Assembly: GCF_020889685.1 (NCBI RefSeq)
Contig: NZ_JACMYO010000004.1
Location: 1-64,000, forward strand
DNA length: 64,000 nucleotides
Source of the DNA: Bradyrhizobium oropedii
GTDB taxonomy: Bacteria > Pseudomonadota > Alphaproteobacteria > Rhizobiales > Xanthobacteraceae
Direction: 5' to 3'
Each line of letters opens with the position of its first letter. Position 1 is the stretch's first letter. The notes under the pieces are model-generated. The model did not search any database. It was not told the DNA's origin and saw only the letters and a list, made by a program, of their open reading frames with translations. Below are positions 27,465-35,609 of the stretch, piece after piece. A program made the translations under genes and the position numbers.

Positions 27465-28433
27465 CTACAGCGTTACCACGATCTTGCCGAGGTGCTTGTT
27501 GGCTTCCATGTGTTCGAATGCCTTGCCGATGTCGGCGAATTTGTAGACCTGGTCGATCGGCAGCTGCAGCTTGCGCGCTTCGACCGCAGGCCAGATGTCC
27601 TTGCGCACCTCGTCGAAGATCGCGCGGATCTCCTCGATCGAGCGGGTGCGGAAGGTGACGCCGATATACTGGATGCGGCGCGCCGCGTGCAGGTCGAAAT
27701 TGAAATCGCCATGGGTGCCGCCGAGCCGGCCGACATTGACGATGCGGCCCTTGACCCTGGTCGCCTTCAGATTCTGGTTCGCGACTGGCCCTGAGACCTG
27801 ATCGACGATCAGATCGACGCCTTCACCATTGGTCGCCTGCAGCACCTGATCGACCCAGCCGGGATCCTTGGAATCAACAGCGAGATCGGCGCCGAATTCC
27901 TTCAGCCGGCCGCGGCGCATCGCGTCCGTCGATGATCCCACCAAGAGCTTGGCGCCCTTCAGTTTTGCGATCTGCATTGCCATCAGGCCGACGCCGGAGC
28001 TCGCGCCCTGGATCAGCACGGTCTGGCCCGGCTGCAACGCGCCATTGGTGACGACGGCGTTGTGCATGGTGGCAAGCGCGACGGGAAGCGTAGCGGCTTC
28101 GTCGAAATTCATGTTCGATGGGCTGCGAAACAGCCGGCCGTGATCGGCGAGCGTGTATTCAGCGAACGCCGCGCCGCCGGAGCCCATGATCTTGTCGCCG
28201 ACCTTGACGCCCTTGGCATCGGGACCGAGCTCGGCGACCTCGCCGGCCCATTCCATGCCGAGCACAGTGCCGACGCCGCCGGCCGCGCCGTGGGCGTGGC
28301 CCTTGGTCATGCCGAGATCGGCGCGGTTCAGGCCGCAGGCGTGAACCTTGACCAGCACCTGGGTGCCCTTCGGTGTGGGCTTCGCGACGTCGGCGATCTC
28401 AGGTCCGTTGGCGCCGTATACGTAGGCTTTCAT
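27465..28433 (-). CDS. Zinc-type alcohol dehydrogenase-like quinone oxidoreductase
   Basis: An MDR-superfamily, NADPH-dependent oxidoreductase of 322 residues. The start MKAYVYGANGPEIADVAKP at 28433 is the conserved N-terminus; the upstream frame crosses an intergenic repeat. A GroES-like domain (about 1-110) is followed by a Rossmann fold with the motif QGASSGVGLMAMQIAKLKGAKL. The structural zinc cysteines are missing, as in quinone oxidoreductase types. A 134-bp part of its 3' region is duplicated upstream of the RlpA-like gene. The substrate is not predictable. Confidence 0.88.
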   Translation of the reverse strand: MKAYVYGANGPEIADVAKPTPKGTQVLVKVHACGLNRADLGMTKGHAHGAAGGVGTVLGMEWAGEVAELGPDAKGVKVGDKIMGSGGAAFAEYTLADHGRLFRSPSNMNFDEAATLPVALATMHNAVVTNGALQPGQTVLIQGASSGVGLMAMQIAKLKGAKLLVGSSTDAMRRGRLKEFGADLAVDSKDPGWVDQVLQATNGEGVDLIVDQVSGPVANQNLKATRVKGRIVNVGRLGGTHGDFNFDLHAARRIQYIGVTFRTRSIEEIRAIFDEVRKDIWPAVEARKLQLPIDQVYKFADIGKAFEHMEANKHLGKIVVTL

Positions 28434-28479
28434 GGGCTTCTTCTCGTTTGTGTCGTCTGACGCGAGATCACTCTCAGTT

Positions 28480-28527
28480 CCGTCATCCCCGCGCAAAGCC
28501 CAAGCCTTGGCGGGGATGACGGATAAC
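28480..28527. repeat. Short intergenic palindrome before the quinone oxidoreductase
   Basis: CCGTCATCCCCGCGCAAAGC is followed by CAAGCCTTGGCGGGGATGACGG. The outer arms CGTCATCCCCGC and GCGGGGATGACG form a long hairpin. The left arm is the same as the start of the repeat at 13334, so both belong to one family. Confidence 0.7.
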
Positions 28528-28545
28528 ATTCGTTCTCCGGGCCGC

Positions 28546-29691
<1,146 letters not shown>

Positions 29692-29791
29692 TCAGGCGAG
29701 GGCGGCGCAGACAGTTTCGGTCAATTGCTCAGGCGCTGCTGATCGAGCACGCAGCGCCTGGCTGAGAGCGTAACGGATATCGAGCTGCGTG

Positions 29792-30226
29792 TTACGCCGG
29801 CACGGCTTGCCTGTTCAACGCGGAGGTCTCCTCGTCGAACGCGGCCGCGATGTCGCGCATGCTGACGACGCCGATCAGGCTGTAGTCGTCGATCACGGGC
29901 ACATGCCGAATGTGGTGCTTGGTCATGAGATGGCGGATGTGCTCGAGTGTGTCGCTCGATGTGCACGACACCAGCTGCTGTACCGAGACGAACTGCGACA
30001 CCTTCATGCTGGCGCCGGCTGCACCGTGTTCGGCGATCGCGCGCACCACGTCGCGCTCGGTGAACATGCCGGCGCAGGTGTTGCCCTCGGTGCGAACGAC
30101 GTCCTTGACCACGAGCGCGCTGATATTGCTGGCACGCATCAGTTGCGCGGCGATCGCGACCGTCTCGTTCATGCGAACCGTGGCGACGCGAGGGGTCTTC
30201 TTGCGCAGGATATCTCCGACTTGCAT
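29792..30226 (-). CDS. Tandem CBS-domain protein, proposed member of the oxalate regulon
   Basis: A 144-residue cytoplasmic protein made of two CBS motifs (about residues 8-65 and 75-130), a module that binds adenine nucleotides or S-adenosylmethionine and works as an energy sensor. It starts MQVGDILRKKTPRVATVRM after a strong AAGGAGG. No enzyme domain is attached. Its promoter contains the TGGTAT-N5-ATGCCA operator (30261-30277) beside TTGACA, the same as the oxalate genes, so it may tune oxalate use according to energy charge. That role is an inference. Confidence 0.88.
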   Translation of the reverse strand: MQVGDILRKKTPRVATVRMNETVAIAAQLMRASNISALVVKDVVRTEGNTCAGMFTERDVVRAIAEHGAAGASMKVSQFVSVQQLVSCTSSDTLEHIRHLMTKHHIRHVPVIDDYSLIGVVSMRDIAAAFDEETSALNRQAVPA

Positions 30227-30260
30227 GGCAACCTCCTTGGGGTCATCGATGAAGCGAGTC

Positions 30261-30277
30261 TGGTATACAAAATGCCA
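30261..30277 (-). promoter_or_regulatory. GntR-type operator, CBS gene promoter
   Basis: TGGTATACAAAATGCCA on the plus strand, 35 bases before the CBS start. On the minus strand it is preceded by TTGACA (30280-30285), with CAGACT 17 bases further, so the motif fills the spacer between a -35 and a possible -10. Confidence 0.75.
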
Positions 30278-30401
30278 ATTGTCAACGGGCTGTCATGGAA
30301 ATCTACCACCGGGGAACAGCTTAAATAGGCAGGTTTGCTGACGTTTCGGACGATTGTGAGCGGATTTGAGCGGTCGGCTGGACCGACCATCTGTTGCGAA
30401 T

Positions 30402-30418
30402 TGGTATCTGGTATGCCT
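30402..30418. promoter_or_regulatory. GntR-type operator, weaker copy
   Basis: TGGTATCTGGTATGCCT has one good half (TGGTAT) and an ATGCC half. It lies 175 bases upstream of the CBS gene start and just before the terminator of the MFS gene. It could be an auxiliary operator for DNA looping; no gene start is adjacent. Confidence 0.5.
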
Positions 30419-30435
30419 GCGTGCGACAAAAAGAA

Positions 30436-30459
30436 AGAGGCGCACCGAAGTGCGCCTCT
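30436..30459 (-). terminator. Rho-independent terminator after the first MFS gene
   Basis: Stem AGAGGCGCA/TGCGCCTCT with a short loop; on the minus strand it is followed by TTTCTTTTTG. It lies 53 bases after the MFS stop. Confidence 0.8.
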
Positions 30460-30511
30460 TTGGATTCAGCATGAAGATATCGGGATCAGGCGGTCTTATC
30501 AGGCTGTCTTA

Positions 30512-31825
30512 TCAGGCTGTCTTGGCGCCCGGCGCGGTCTCGGCGGCGGCAGCCTCGTTGCCGTGGATGAAGGCGCGGCGCATCGGCTTGATCACGAATA
30601 GCGCCATCAGCGCCGCGGTGGCATTGAGGGCGACCGCGATCACGAACACCGCCTGCCAGCCATAGCTGGCGGCGACGATGCTGGCGGCCGGCACCAAGAG
30701 CGCAGCGGTGCCCTTCGCCGTGTAGAGCATGCCGTTGTTGGTGGTCGCGAACTTCGAGCCGAAGGTATCGCCGCAGGTCGCCGGGAACAGCGAGTAGATC
30801 TCGCCGAACACGCCGAAATAGACCGCAGTCGCCAGCACGAACACCAGCGGATTGTGGCCCCAGGTCGACAGCGTCAGCAGCATCAGCGCGCCGGTGCCGA
30901 ACGCGATGAACATGGTGTGCTCGCGGCCGATATTGTCGGAGACCCAGCCGAAGAACGGCCGTCCGAACCCGTCGAAGATGCGGTCGAGCGAGATCGCGAA
31001 GGTCAGCGCGGCCATCTGGAAGCCGGCGAGCGAGACCGGCGTCGTCGCGATCTTGTAGTCGTGCGCGATCGGCGCGATCTGCGCCGCCGCCATCAGGCCA
31101 CCGGAGGCGACCATCACGAACACCAGATACATCACCCAGAAGATCGGGCTGCGCAGCACCTGCGGCGGGGTGAAGTCGATCTTGGTCTGCGGGAGATTGA
31201 GCTGCTTCTTCTTCGGCGGGAGCGTCACCGCGGGCTTCTGGATGAAGAAGGCGAGCAGGAACACGATCAGGCCTTGCCCGATGCCGAAATCGAAGAACGC
31301 GGTCTGATAGCCGCTCGAGGCGATCATGTTGGCGATCGGCACCACGGTCAGCGCAGCACCCGCGCCGAAGCCGGCAGCAGTTGCGCCGGCGGCGAGGCCG
31401 CGGCGATCGGGAAACCATTTCAGCGCATTGCCGACGCAGGTGCCGTATACCGAGCCGGCGCCGATGCCGCCGACGACAGCCGCGGCATAGAGCACGGTGA
31501 GTGAAGAGGCGTAGGAGTTCAGCACCCAGGCGAGCGCGATCATGACGCCGCCGAACATGATGACGATCCGCGGACCGTATTTGTCGACGAACCAGGCCTC
31601 CACCGGCACCAGCCAGGTCTCGGTCACGACGAAGATCGTGAAGGCGAACTGGATTGACGCGCGGCCCCAGTGATGCGCGCCGTCGATCGGATCGACGAAC
31701 AGCGTCCAGCCGTACTGCAGGTTCGCGATCATCGCCATGCAGACGATGCCCATGACGAGCTGCAGCCAGCGGAAGCCACTGGACGAAGGTTGAGCTTGTG
31801 TGACGGCAGTATTGCTGGAAACCAT
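30512..31825 (-). CDS. OxlT-like MFS transporter 1 (probable oxalate/formate antiporter)
   Basis: A twelve-helix major facilitator of 437 residues. The start MVSSNTAVTQAQ at 31825 follows GGGAGG; the longer frame would cover the promoter. It resembles the oxalate:formate antiporter group, with the segment QYGWTLFVDPIDGAHHWGRASIQFAFTIF-like first helices, PVEAWFVDKYGPR and GTCVGNALKWFPDRRGLAAG. Exchange of oxalate for formate generates proton-motive force when coupled to decarboxylation. Its promoter carries the shared operator. It is about half identical by eye to the next MFS gene, so the pair is a tandem duplication. Confidence 0.88.
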   Translation of the reverse strand: MVSSNTAVTQAQPSSSGFRWLQLVMGIVCMAMIANLQYGWTLFVDPIDGAHHWGRASIQFAFTIFVVTETWLVPVEAWFVDKYGPRIVIMFGGVMIALAWVLNSYASSLTVLYAAAVVGGIGAGSVYGTCVGNALKWFPDRRGLAAGATAAGFGAGAALTVVPIANMIASSGYQTAFFDFGIGQGLIVFLLAFFIQKPAVTLPPKKKQLNLPQTKIDFTPPQVLRSPIFWVMYLVFVMVASGGLMAAAQIAPIAHDYKIATTPVSLAGFQMAALTFAISLDRIFDGFGRPFFGWVSDNIGREHTMFIAFGTGALMLLTLSTWGHNPLVFVLATAVYFGVFGEIYSLFPATCGDTFGSKFATTNNGMLYTAKGTAALLVPAASIVAASYGWQAVFVIAVALNATAALMALFVIKPMRRAFIHGNEAAAAETAPGAKTA

Positions 31826-31910
31826 CAAATCCTCCCGAGCGCGCCTGGTCTTCGTGAGACCCAGTGTCGCAATTATTGTGGCGTATCGTCGCAAGCGCTT
31901 CGGCGGAGCT

Positions 31911-31927
31911 TGGTATACTATATTCCA
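31911..31927 (-). promoter_or_regulatory. GntR-type operator, MFS 1 promoter
   Basis: TGGTATACTATATTCCA, 86 bases before the MFS 1 start. On the minus strand it follows TTGCTT (31930-31935), with CAAGCT 17 bases after that hexamer. Confidence 0.75.
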
Positions 31928-32013
31928 GAAAGCAAGCCGATCTTTCTGTTGCGTCGCAACAAATCTGGCATGCTTTGGGTCGATCCGGGTTCGTGGTGGA
32001 TGCCGAAAAATGA

Positions 32014-32042
32014 AAAACGCCCGGCGTTTGGCCGGGCGTTTT
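32014..32042 (-). terminator. Terminator after the second MFS gene
   Basis: Stem AAAACGCCCGGC/GCCGGGCGTTTT with a five-base loop, 26 bases after the MFS 2 stop. The minus-strand tail is T-rich. It could also work on the plus strand. Confidence 0.85.
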
Positions 32043-32067
32043 CGTCAGCGAGAGAAAGGCGACTTGC

Positions 32068-33360
32068 TTACGCCGGCGCCGATTTCGCGACCACGATCTT
32101 GCGCCACGGTTTGAGCACGGCGATCGCGAGTAGCGAGGCGAGGATGTTGGCGCCGGCTGCGATGATGAACACGTTGTCCCAATTGCCCGACGACTGCTGC
32201 ATGTAGTTGGCGATCGGCACCAGGAGCGCGGCGGTGCCCTTCGCGGTGTAGAGCAGGCCCGCATTCGTCGTTGCGAACTTGGCGCCGAACGTGTCGGTGC
32301 AGGTCGAGGGGAACAGCGAATAGATCTCGCCCCAGGCGAAGAACACGAAGCCCGAGAGCAGCACGAACCACACCGGGTCGTGGCCCCAGAGGTAGAGCAT
32401 CCAGATGCCGAAGCCTTCCATGCCGAAGGCGATGAACATCGTGTTCTCGCGGCCGATCATGTCGGAGATCCAGCCGAAGAACGGACGCGTCAGACCGTTG
32501 AGGACGCGGTCGATGGTGGCCGCGAAGGTCACGGCCGTCATCGTCACCGCCATCAGCGTGACCGGCACGCTGTCGACCTTCCAGTCGACCGCGATCGGCT
32601 TCAGGTTTGCCGTCACCATCAGTCCGCCGGCGCCGACGATCACGAACATGAAGTACATCAGCCAAAAGATCGGCTGCCGCAGCACTTCGGTCGGCTGATA
32701 GTTGCGTCGGGTCTGGATGATGTTGGCGTTCTGCACGACGGCCGGGACCTGCCCGGCCTTCGGTGAGAGCAGGAAGAAGGCGAGCAGCACGATGATGATG
32801 CCCTGGCCGAGACCGAAATAGAGGAAGGTGGTCTGGAAACCGGAGTCCTTGATCATCGCCTGGATCGGCGCAACCGTGAGTGCCGAACCCGCGCCGAAGC
32901 CGGCCGCGGTGATGCCCGCGGCAAGGCCGCGCTTGTCGGGAAACCATTTCAGCGCATTGCCGACGCAGGTGCCGTAGACGCCGCCGGCGCCGATGCCGGC
33001 GATGATCATGCCGAGATAGTAGCCGTTGAGCGAGGTCGCGTGCGCGTTGATCGTCCACCCGATCGCGCAGAGGATGCCGCCGATCAGCACGACGAGGCGC
33101 GGACCGTATTTGTCGACGAACCAGCCTTCGACCGGCACCAGCCAGGTCTCGAACAATACAAAGAGCGTAAAGGCCCACTGGATCGACGCGCGATCCCATC
33201 CAAACTTCTTCTGGATGTCGGGGACGAAGAACGTCCATCCGTATTGATAATTTGCGATCATCACCATCGCGGCGACGCCGATCGCGAGTTGCGTCCAGCG
33301 ATAGGTGTCGCTGACCCGTGCGGCCGCGGGGGCCGCAGTTGCCTGAACCATGTCCGACAT
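32068..33360 (-). CDS. OxlT-like MFS transporter 2 (probable oxalate/formate antiporter)
   Basis: A second twelve-helix MFS protein of 430 residues, MSDMVQATAAPAAAR from ATG 33360 after GGGAGGATTA. It has the same family landmarks as transporter 1: YGWTFFVPDIQKKFGWDRA, PVEGWFVDKYGPR and GTCVGNALKWFPDKRGLAAG. Each MFS gene has its own operator-bearing promoter and its own terminator, so they are regulated together but are not an operon. They may differ in affinity or direction of exchange; this is not visible in the sequence. Confidence 0.88.
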   Translation of the reverse strand: MSDMVQATAAPAAARVSDTYRWTQLAIGVAAMVMIANYQYGWTFFVPDIQKKFGWDRASIQWAFTLFVLFETWLVPVEGWFVDKYGPRLVVLIGGILCAIGWTINAHATSLNGYYLGMIIAGIGAGGVYGTCVGNALKWFPDKRGLAAGITAAGFGAGSALTVAPIQAMIKDSGFQTTFLYFGLGQGIIIVLLAFFLLSPKAGQVPAVVQNANIIQTRRNYQPTEVLRQPIFWLMYFMFVIVGAGGLMVTANLKPIAVDWKVDSVPVTLMAVTMTAVTFAATIDRVLNGLTRPFFGWISDMIGRENTMFIAFGMEGFGIWMLYLWGHDPVWFVLLSGFVFFAWGEIYSLFPSTCTDTFGAKFATTNAGLLYTAKGTAALLVPIANYMQQSSGNWDNVFIIAAGANILASLLAIAVLKPWRKIVVAKSAPA

Positions 33361-33420
33361 TAATCCTCCCAGTGCGCGCTTTGTCGTCATTCTGGTTTTG
33401 GCGCGCGCGCGCGATCATCT

Positions 33421-33437
33421 TGGTATCCGATATGCCA
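33421..33437 (-). promoter_or_regulatory. GntR-type operator, MFS 2 promoter
   Basis: TGGTATCCGATATGCCA, 61 bases before the MFS 2 start. The minus strand has TTGAAC (33440-33445) before it and CAAGAT 17 bases after that hexamer. Confidence 0.8.
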
Positions 33438-33520
33438 ACGTTCAAGCTGTCGCAGGGTCTGCGTGCGCTTATGCCGCAGAAGTCTCGCATGTGTGCGCAC
33501 GCTGGTTCAGCGCGCAAAAA

Positions 33521-33546
33521 AATGGCCCCGAAAAATCGGGGCCATT
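33521..33546 (-). terminator. Terminator after the 45-residue gene
   Basis: Stem AATGGCCCCG/CGGGGCCATT with a six-base loop. On the minus strand it is followed by a run of seven T. It lies 75 bases after the small gene's stop and upstream of the MFS 2 promoter, so it insulates the two. Confidence 0.85.
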
Positions 33547-33620
33547 GGTCGAAGGTTTAGTGTCAGGTCGCATCTTGCGCCGGAACAGTCTCGGCGGAGT
33601 GCGTCTGGAATCCTTGTGCC

Positions 33621-33758
33621 TTAGAGGCCGACGCGCGGCAGGTCGCCATTGCGGTTGGAGATCTCCGCGCTCTTCATCAGCAGGCGGTCGATCGAGGCCA
33701 GCAGGCGGCCGAGCAGGGTGGAGGAGGGCGCGAGCGCGAATGCGGTGGTCTTGGACAT
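33621..33758 (-). CDS. 45-residue conserved-type small protein of the oxalate region
   Basis: The frame reads MSKTTAFALAPSSTLLGRLL, then ASIDRLLMKSAEISNRNGDL, ending PRVGL. A ribosome-binding site AAAGGGG lies 8 bases upstream, an operator-bearing promoter sits further up, and a strong terminator lies downstream, so it is a complete transcription unit. The amphipathic Arg/Leu middle and the NRNGDLPR tail recall the small DUF1127-like proteins of alphaproteobacteria, some of which act in phosphate or carbon regulation or RNA turnover. No signal peptide is evident. Its function is unknown. Confidence 0.7.
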   Translation of the reverse strand: MSKTTAFALAPSSTLLGRLLASIDRLLMKSAEISNRNGDLPRVGL

Positions 33759-33817
33759 TGGTGTCCCCTTTCACTGGAGGGCCAGCAATGGGCCGGCTCA
33801 TCATCTGCAGCCAAACT

Positions 33818-33834
33818 ATGTATACCAGATGCCA
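33818..33834 (-). promoter_or_regulatory. GntR-type operator, small-protein promoter
   Basis: ATGTATACCAGATGCCA, 60 bases before the small gene's start. The minus strand has TTGTAT (33836-33841) before it and TAGTTT 17 bases after that hexamer. Confidence 0.7.
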
Positions 33835-33897
33835 GATACAATGAGTTTGTTTGCATGGCAGCATAGGCGACTGTGCAATGCAGCAAAATGGGCGGAT

Positions 33898-33914
33898 TGG
33901 TATCCCAGATCACG
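33898..33914. promoter_or_regulatory. GntR-type operator, half copy
   Basis: TGGTATCCCAGATCACG keeps the left half of the consensus, 80 bases from the operator at 33818. This may be an auxiliary site. Confidence 0.4.
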
Positions 33915-34042
33915 GGTAAGGCCCTGAATCCGGGTCCCGGACCGGTCGCGGGCCTCCGGTCGATCGGCGCGTTCACCAGCCCGGGAATCCCTGTGCTCAG
34001 ACGGGAGGGCGGCCGGGTCGGCAGGGCACGGCCGTCATAAAG

Positions 34043-34067
34043 AAGGCCGCCCAAATGGGGCGGCCTT
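34043..34067 (-). terminator. Terminator after the DUF2147 gene
   Basis: Stem AAGGCCGCCC/GGGCGGCCTT with a short AT-rich loop, 56 bases after the stop. The minus-strand tail CTTTATG is only moderately T-rich. Confidence 0.6.
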
Positions 34068-34122
34068 GAGTTAACGGGTTTGCTTTTCTTCTTGGCCGGA
34101 GAAGGGTCGGGGCCAGATCCCT

Positions 34123-34629
34123 TCACCGCGTCCAGTCTTCCCCCGCGCACAGCGTTCCCATGCAGCCGCGCACGTTCAGCGTGCCGGCTGAAACCAGCGT
34201 TACCGAGCTCTCATAGGTCTTGCCGTCATCGGCGTTGTATATCCGGCCGGCCCATTTGTTCGGGCCCGCGGGCTGCATGTTGATGAAGAGCGAGATGCCC
34301 ATCACCGGCCGCGTCCGCTGCGCGGGATCGGCGTTCTTGTCGTCGGGCTGCGGCTTGCCGGTGGTCTTGTCGGTCGGCTCCTTCAGCCAGACGACGCGGC
34401 CGCACAGCGCGCTGCCGCAGCGGTTGACCTTGATCCTGGCGTCGCCGGATTGGGTCAGCCAGACGCCGGCCGGATCGCTGGCCTTGTCGGTGGCTTTGGC
34501 GGCATCGGCGGCACTGCCGAGCAGCGGGATGTGGAATGCTGCCACGATCAGGCGGCGCGTCAGGTGAGCGCGGATCAACTGCTTCAGGGCCTTACGAAGG
34601 CCGTCTTGGTCTGGGAGTGCCGTCATCAT
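34123..34629 (-). CDS. DUF2147 family exported protein
   Basis: A 168-residue protein with a basic N-terminus and a hydrophobic stretch around residues 26-42, ending near GSAADAAKA, consistent with export. The DUF2147 core starts at PAGVWLTQSGDARIKV and has the family features CGSALCGRVVWL and RIYNADDGKTYESSVTL. Four cysteines (two CxxxxC-like pairs) suggest disulfides. Members are uncharacterised periplasmic beta-barrel-like proteins. It stands alone; a link to oxalate use is not supported because no operator was seen in its promoter. Confidence 0.82.
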   Translation of the reverse strand: MMTALPDQDGLRKALKQLIRAHLTRRLIVAAFHIPLLGSAADAAKATDKASDPAGVWLTQSGDARIKVNRCGSALCGRVVWLKEPTDKTTGKPQPDDKNADPAQRTRPVMGISLFINMQPAGPNKWAGRIYNADDGKTYESSVTLVSAGTLNVRGCMGTLCAGEDWTR

Positions 34630-34753
34630 CCACCTTCTTCATGAAAAATTTCATGATAAACAGGAAATAAATCACGTTTTAGGTTGAGTCAACAACATTA
34701 CCGCAGCATGATGCAGCGCGGCCGTAACGGCCTTGTTCGGCAAAAATTTTTGG

Positions 34754-35320
34754 ATGGATGTGATGGTGAGATCGGTTCGTGAGCAGCGCCAGCTTTGGTT
34801 TCGCCGGCTCGATCGGGCGTTCTGGATGATCTGGGCCGCATTGCCGGTCGTGCTGTGGCTGGCCTATTACCGCACCACCACCGCCTCGGCCGCGATCGCT
34901 GAAAGTCTGATCGGCGAGCAGGCCAAGTGCGCCAGCATCGTCGCCAACCCGCTCACGATGTCGACCTTGGGCAAGATGCTGTTCTGGTCGCTGTTCGCGC
35001 CTGGGGTATCGTTTTACGCCGTGCTGATCGGCATCCTTCATCGCATGGTCAACCGATTCGCCAACGGGCGGATCTTCGTGTCCGAGACGTTACAGGGTGT
35101 CTGGTGGATGGGGATCTTTCTGGTGGTCTGGCCGTTCGTCGATACGATCACGACCAATGCGGTGCTCTATGTCTTGTATCGAACCGGCGACATCAAATTC
35201 TTTCTGCCGAGCTACAATGTCGACGTCGGCACCATCGCAGGCGGCGTTTTCCTGATGGCACTGAAATTCGCGCTCGATCACGCCATCCTGTTGCAGTCCG
35301 AAAACGACCTGACGATCTGA
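34754..35320 (+). CDS. DUF2975 membrane protein
   Basis: An inner-membrane protein with about four helices (near residues 20-40, 75-100, 115-140 and 160-180). I chose ATG 34754 (MDVMVRSVREQRQLW), giving 188 residues; a TTG at 34733 would add seven. It is followed after 5 bp by a small Xre-type regulator, the usual partner of DUF2975 proteins in many bacteria. The pair is uncharacterised. Confidence 0.75.
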   Translation: MDVMVRSVREQRQLWFRRLDRAFWMIWAALPVVLWLAYYRTTTASAAIAESLIGEQAKCASIVANPLTMSTLGKMLFWSLFAPGVSFYAVLIGILHRMVNRFANGRIFVSETLQGVWWMGIFLVVWPFVDTITTNAVLYVLYRTGDIKFFLPSYNVDVGTIAGGVFLMALKFALDHAILLQSENDLTI

Positions 35321-35325
35321 GGGTG

Positions 35326-35574
35326 ATGCTCGTGCCCATCGTGGTGAACCTCGATGTCATGCTCGCAAAGCGCAAGCGCCGCCTCGGAGATCTTGCGGAC
35401 GCGATCGGCATCTCGATCCAGAACCTGTCGATCCTGAAGACCGGCAAGGCGAAGGCGATGCGCTTCTCGACGCTGTCGGCGATCTGCCGCGAGCTGGACT
35501 GCCGGCCGGGAGACATTCTGGAGTACGTGCCGGGCGATGAGGGCGGCGAAACCGAGAGCGGCGAGGGCGGTTGA
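35326..35574 (+). CDS. Small Xre-family regulator paired with DUF2975 protein
   Basis: An 82-residue HTH protein of the YozG/Cro type, MLVPIVVNLDVMLAKRKRRL, with the helix-turn-helix around residues 18-60 (LGDLADAIGISIQNLSILKTGKA) and the family ending CRELDCRPGDILEYVP. It starts five bases after the DUF2975 stop, so the two are translated from one mRNA. It probably regulates this operon; the signal is unknown. Confidence 0.87.
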   Translation: MLVPIVVNLDVMLAKRKRRLGDLADAIGISIQNLSILKTGKAKAMRFSTLSAICRELDCRPGDILEYVPGDEGGETESGEGG

Positions 35575-35609
35575 TCAGAGGCGCGATCCAGTAACGCGGA
35601 CCGCCCGGC

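Larger units (their letters stand above)
33759..34122. other. Regulatory gap between the small protein and DUF2147 genes
   Basis: A stretch of 364 bases holding the promoter of the small gene with two operator copies (33818-33834 and 33898-33914) and a terminator for the DUF2147 gene (34043-34067). Longer open frames across it lack coding signs and overlap these sites. Confidence 0.6.

Noticed and set aside
33677-34150. Minus-strand open frame over the gap before the DUF2147 gene
   Set aside because: It overlaps two operators and a terminator and is out of frame with the 45-residue gene, which has better signals.
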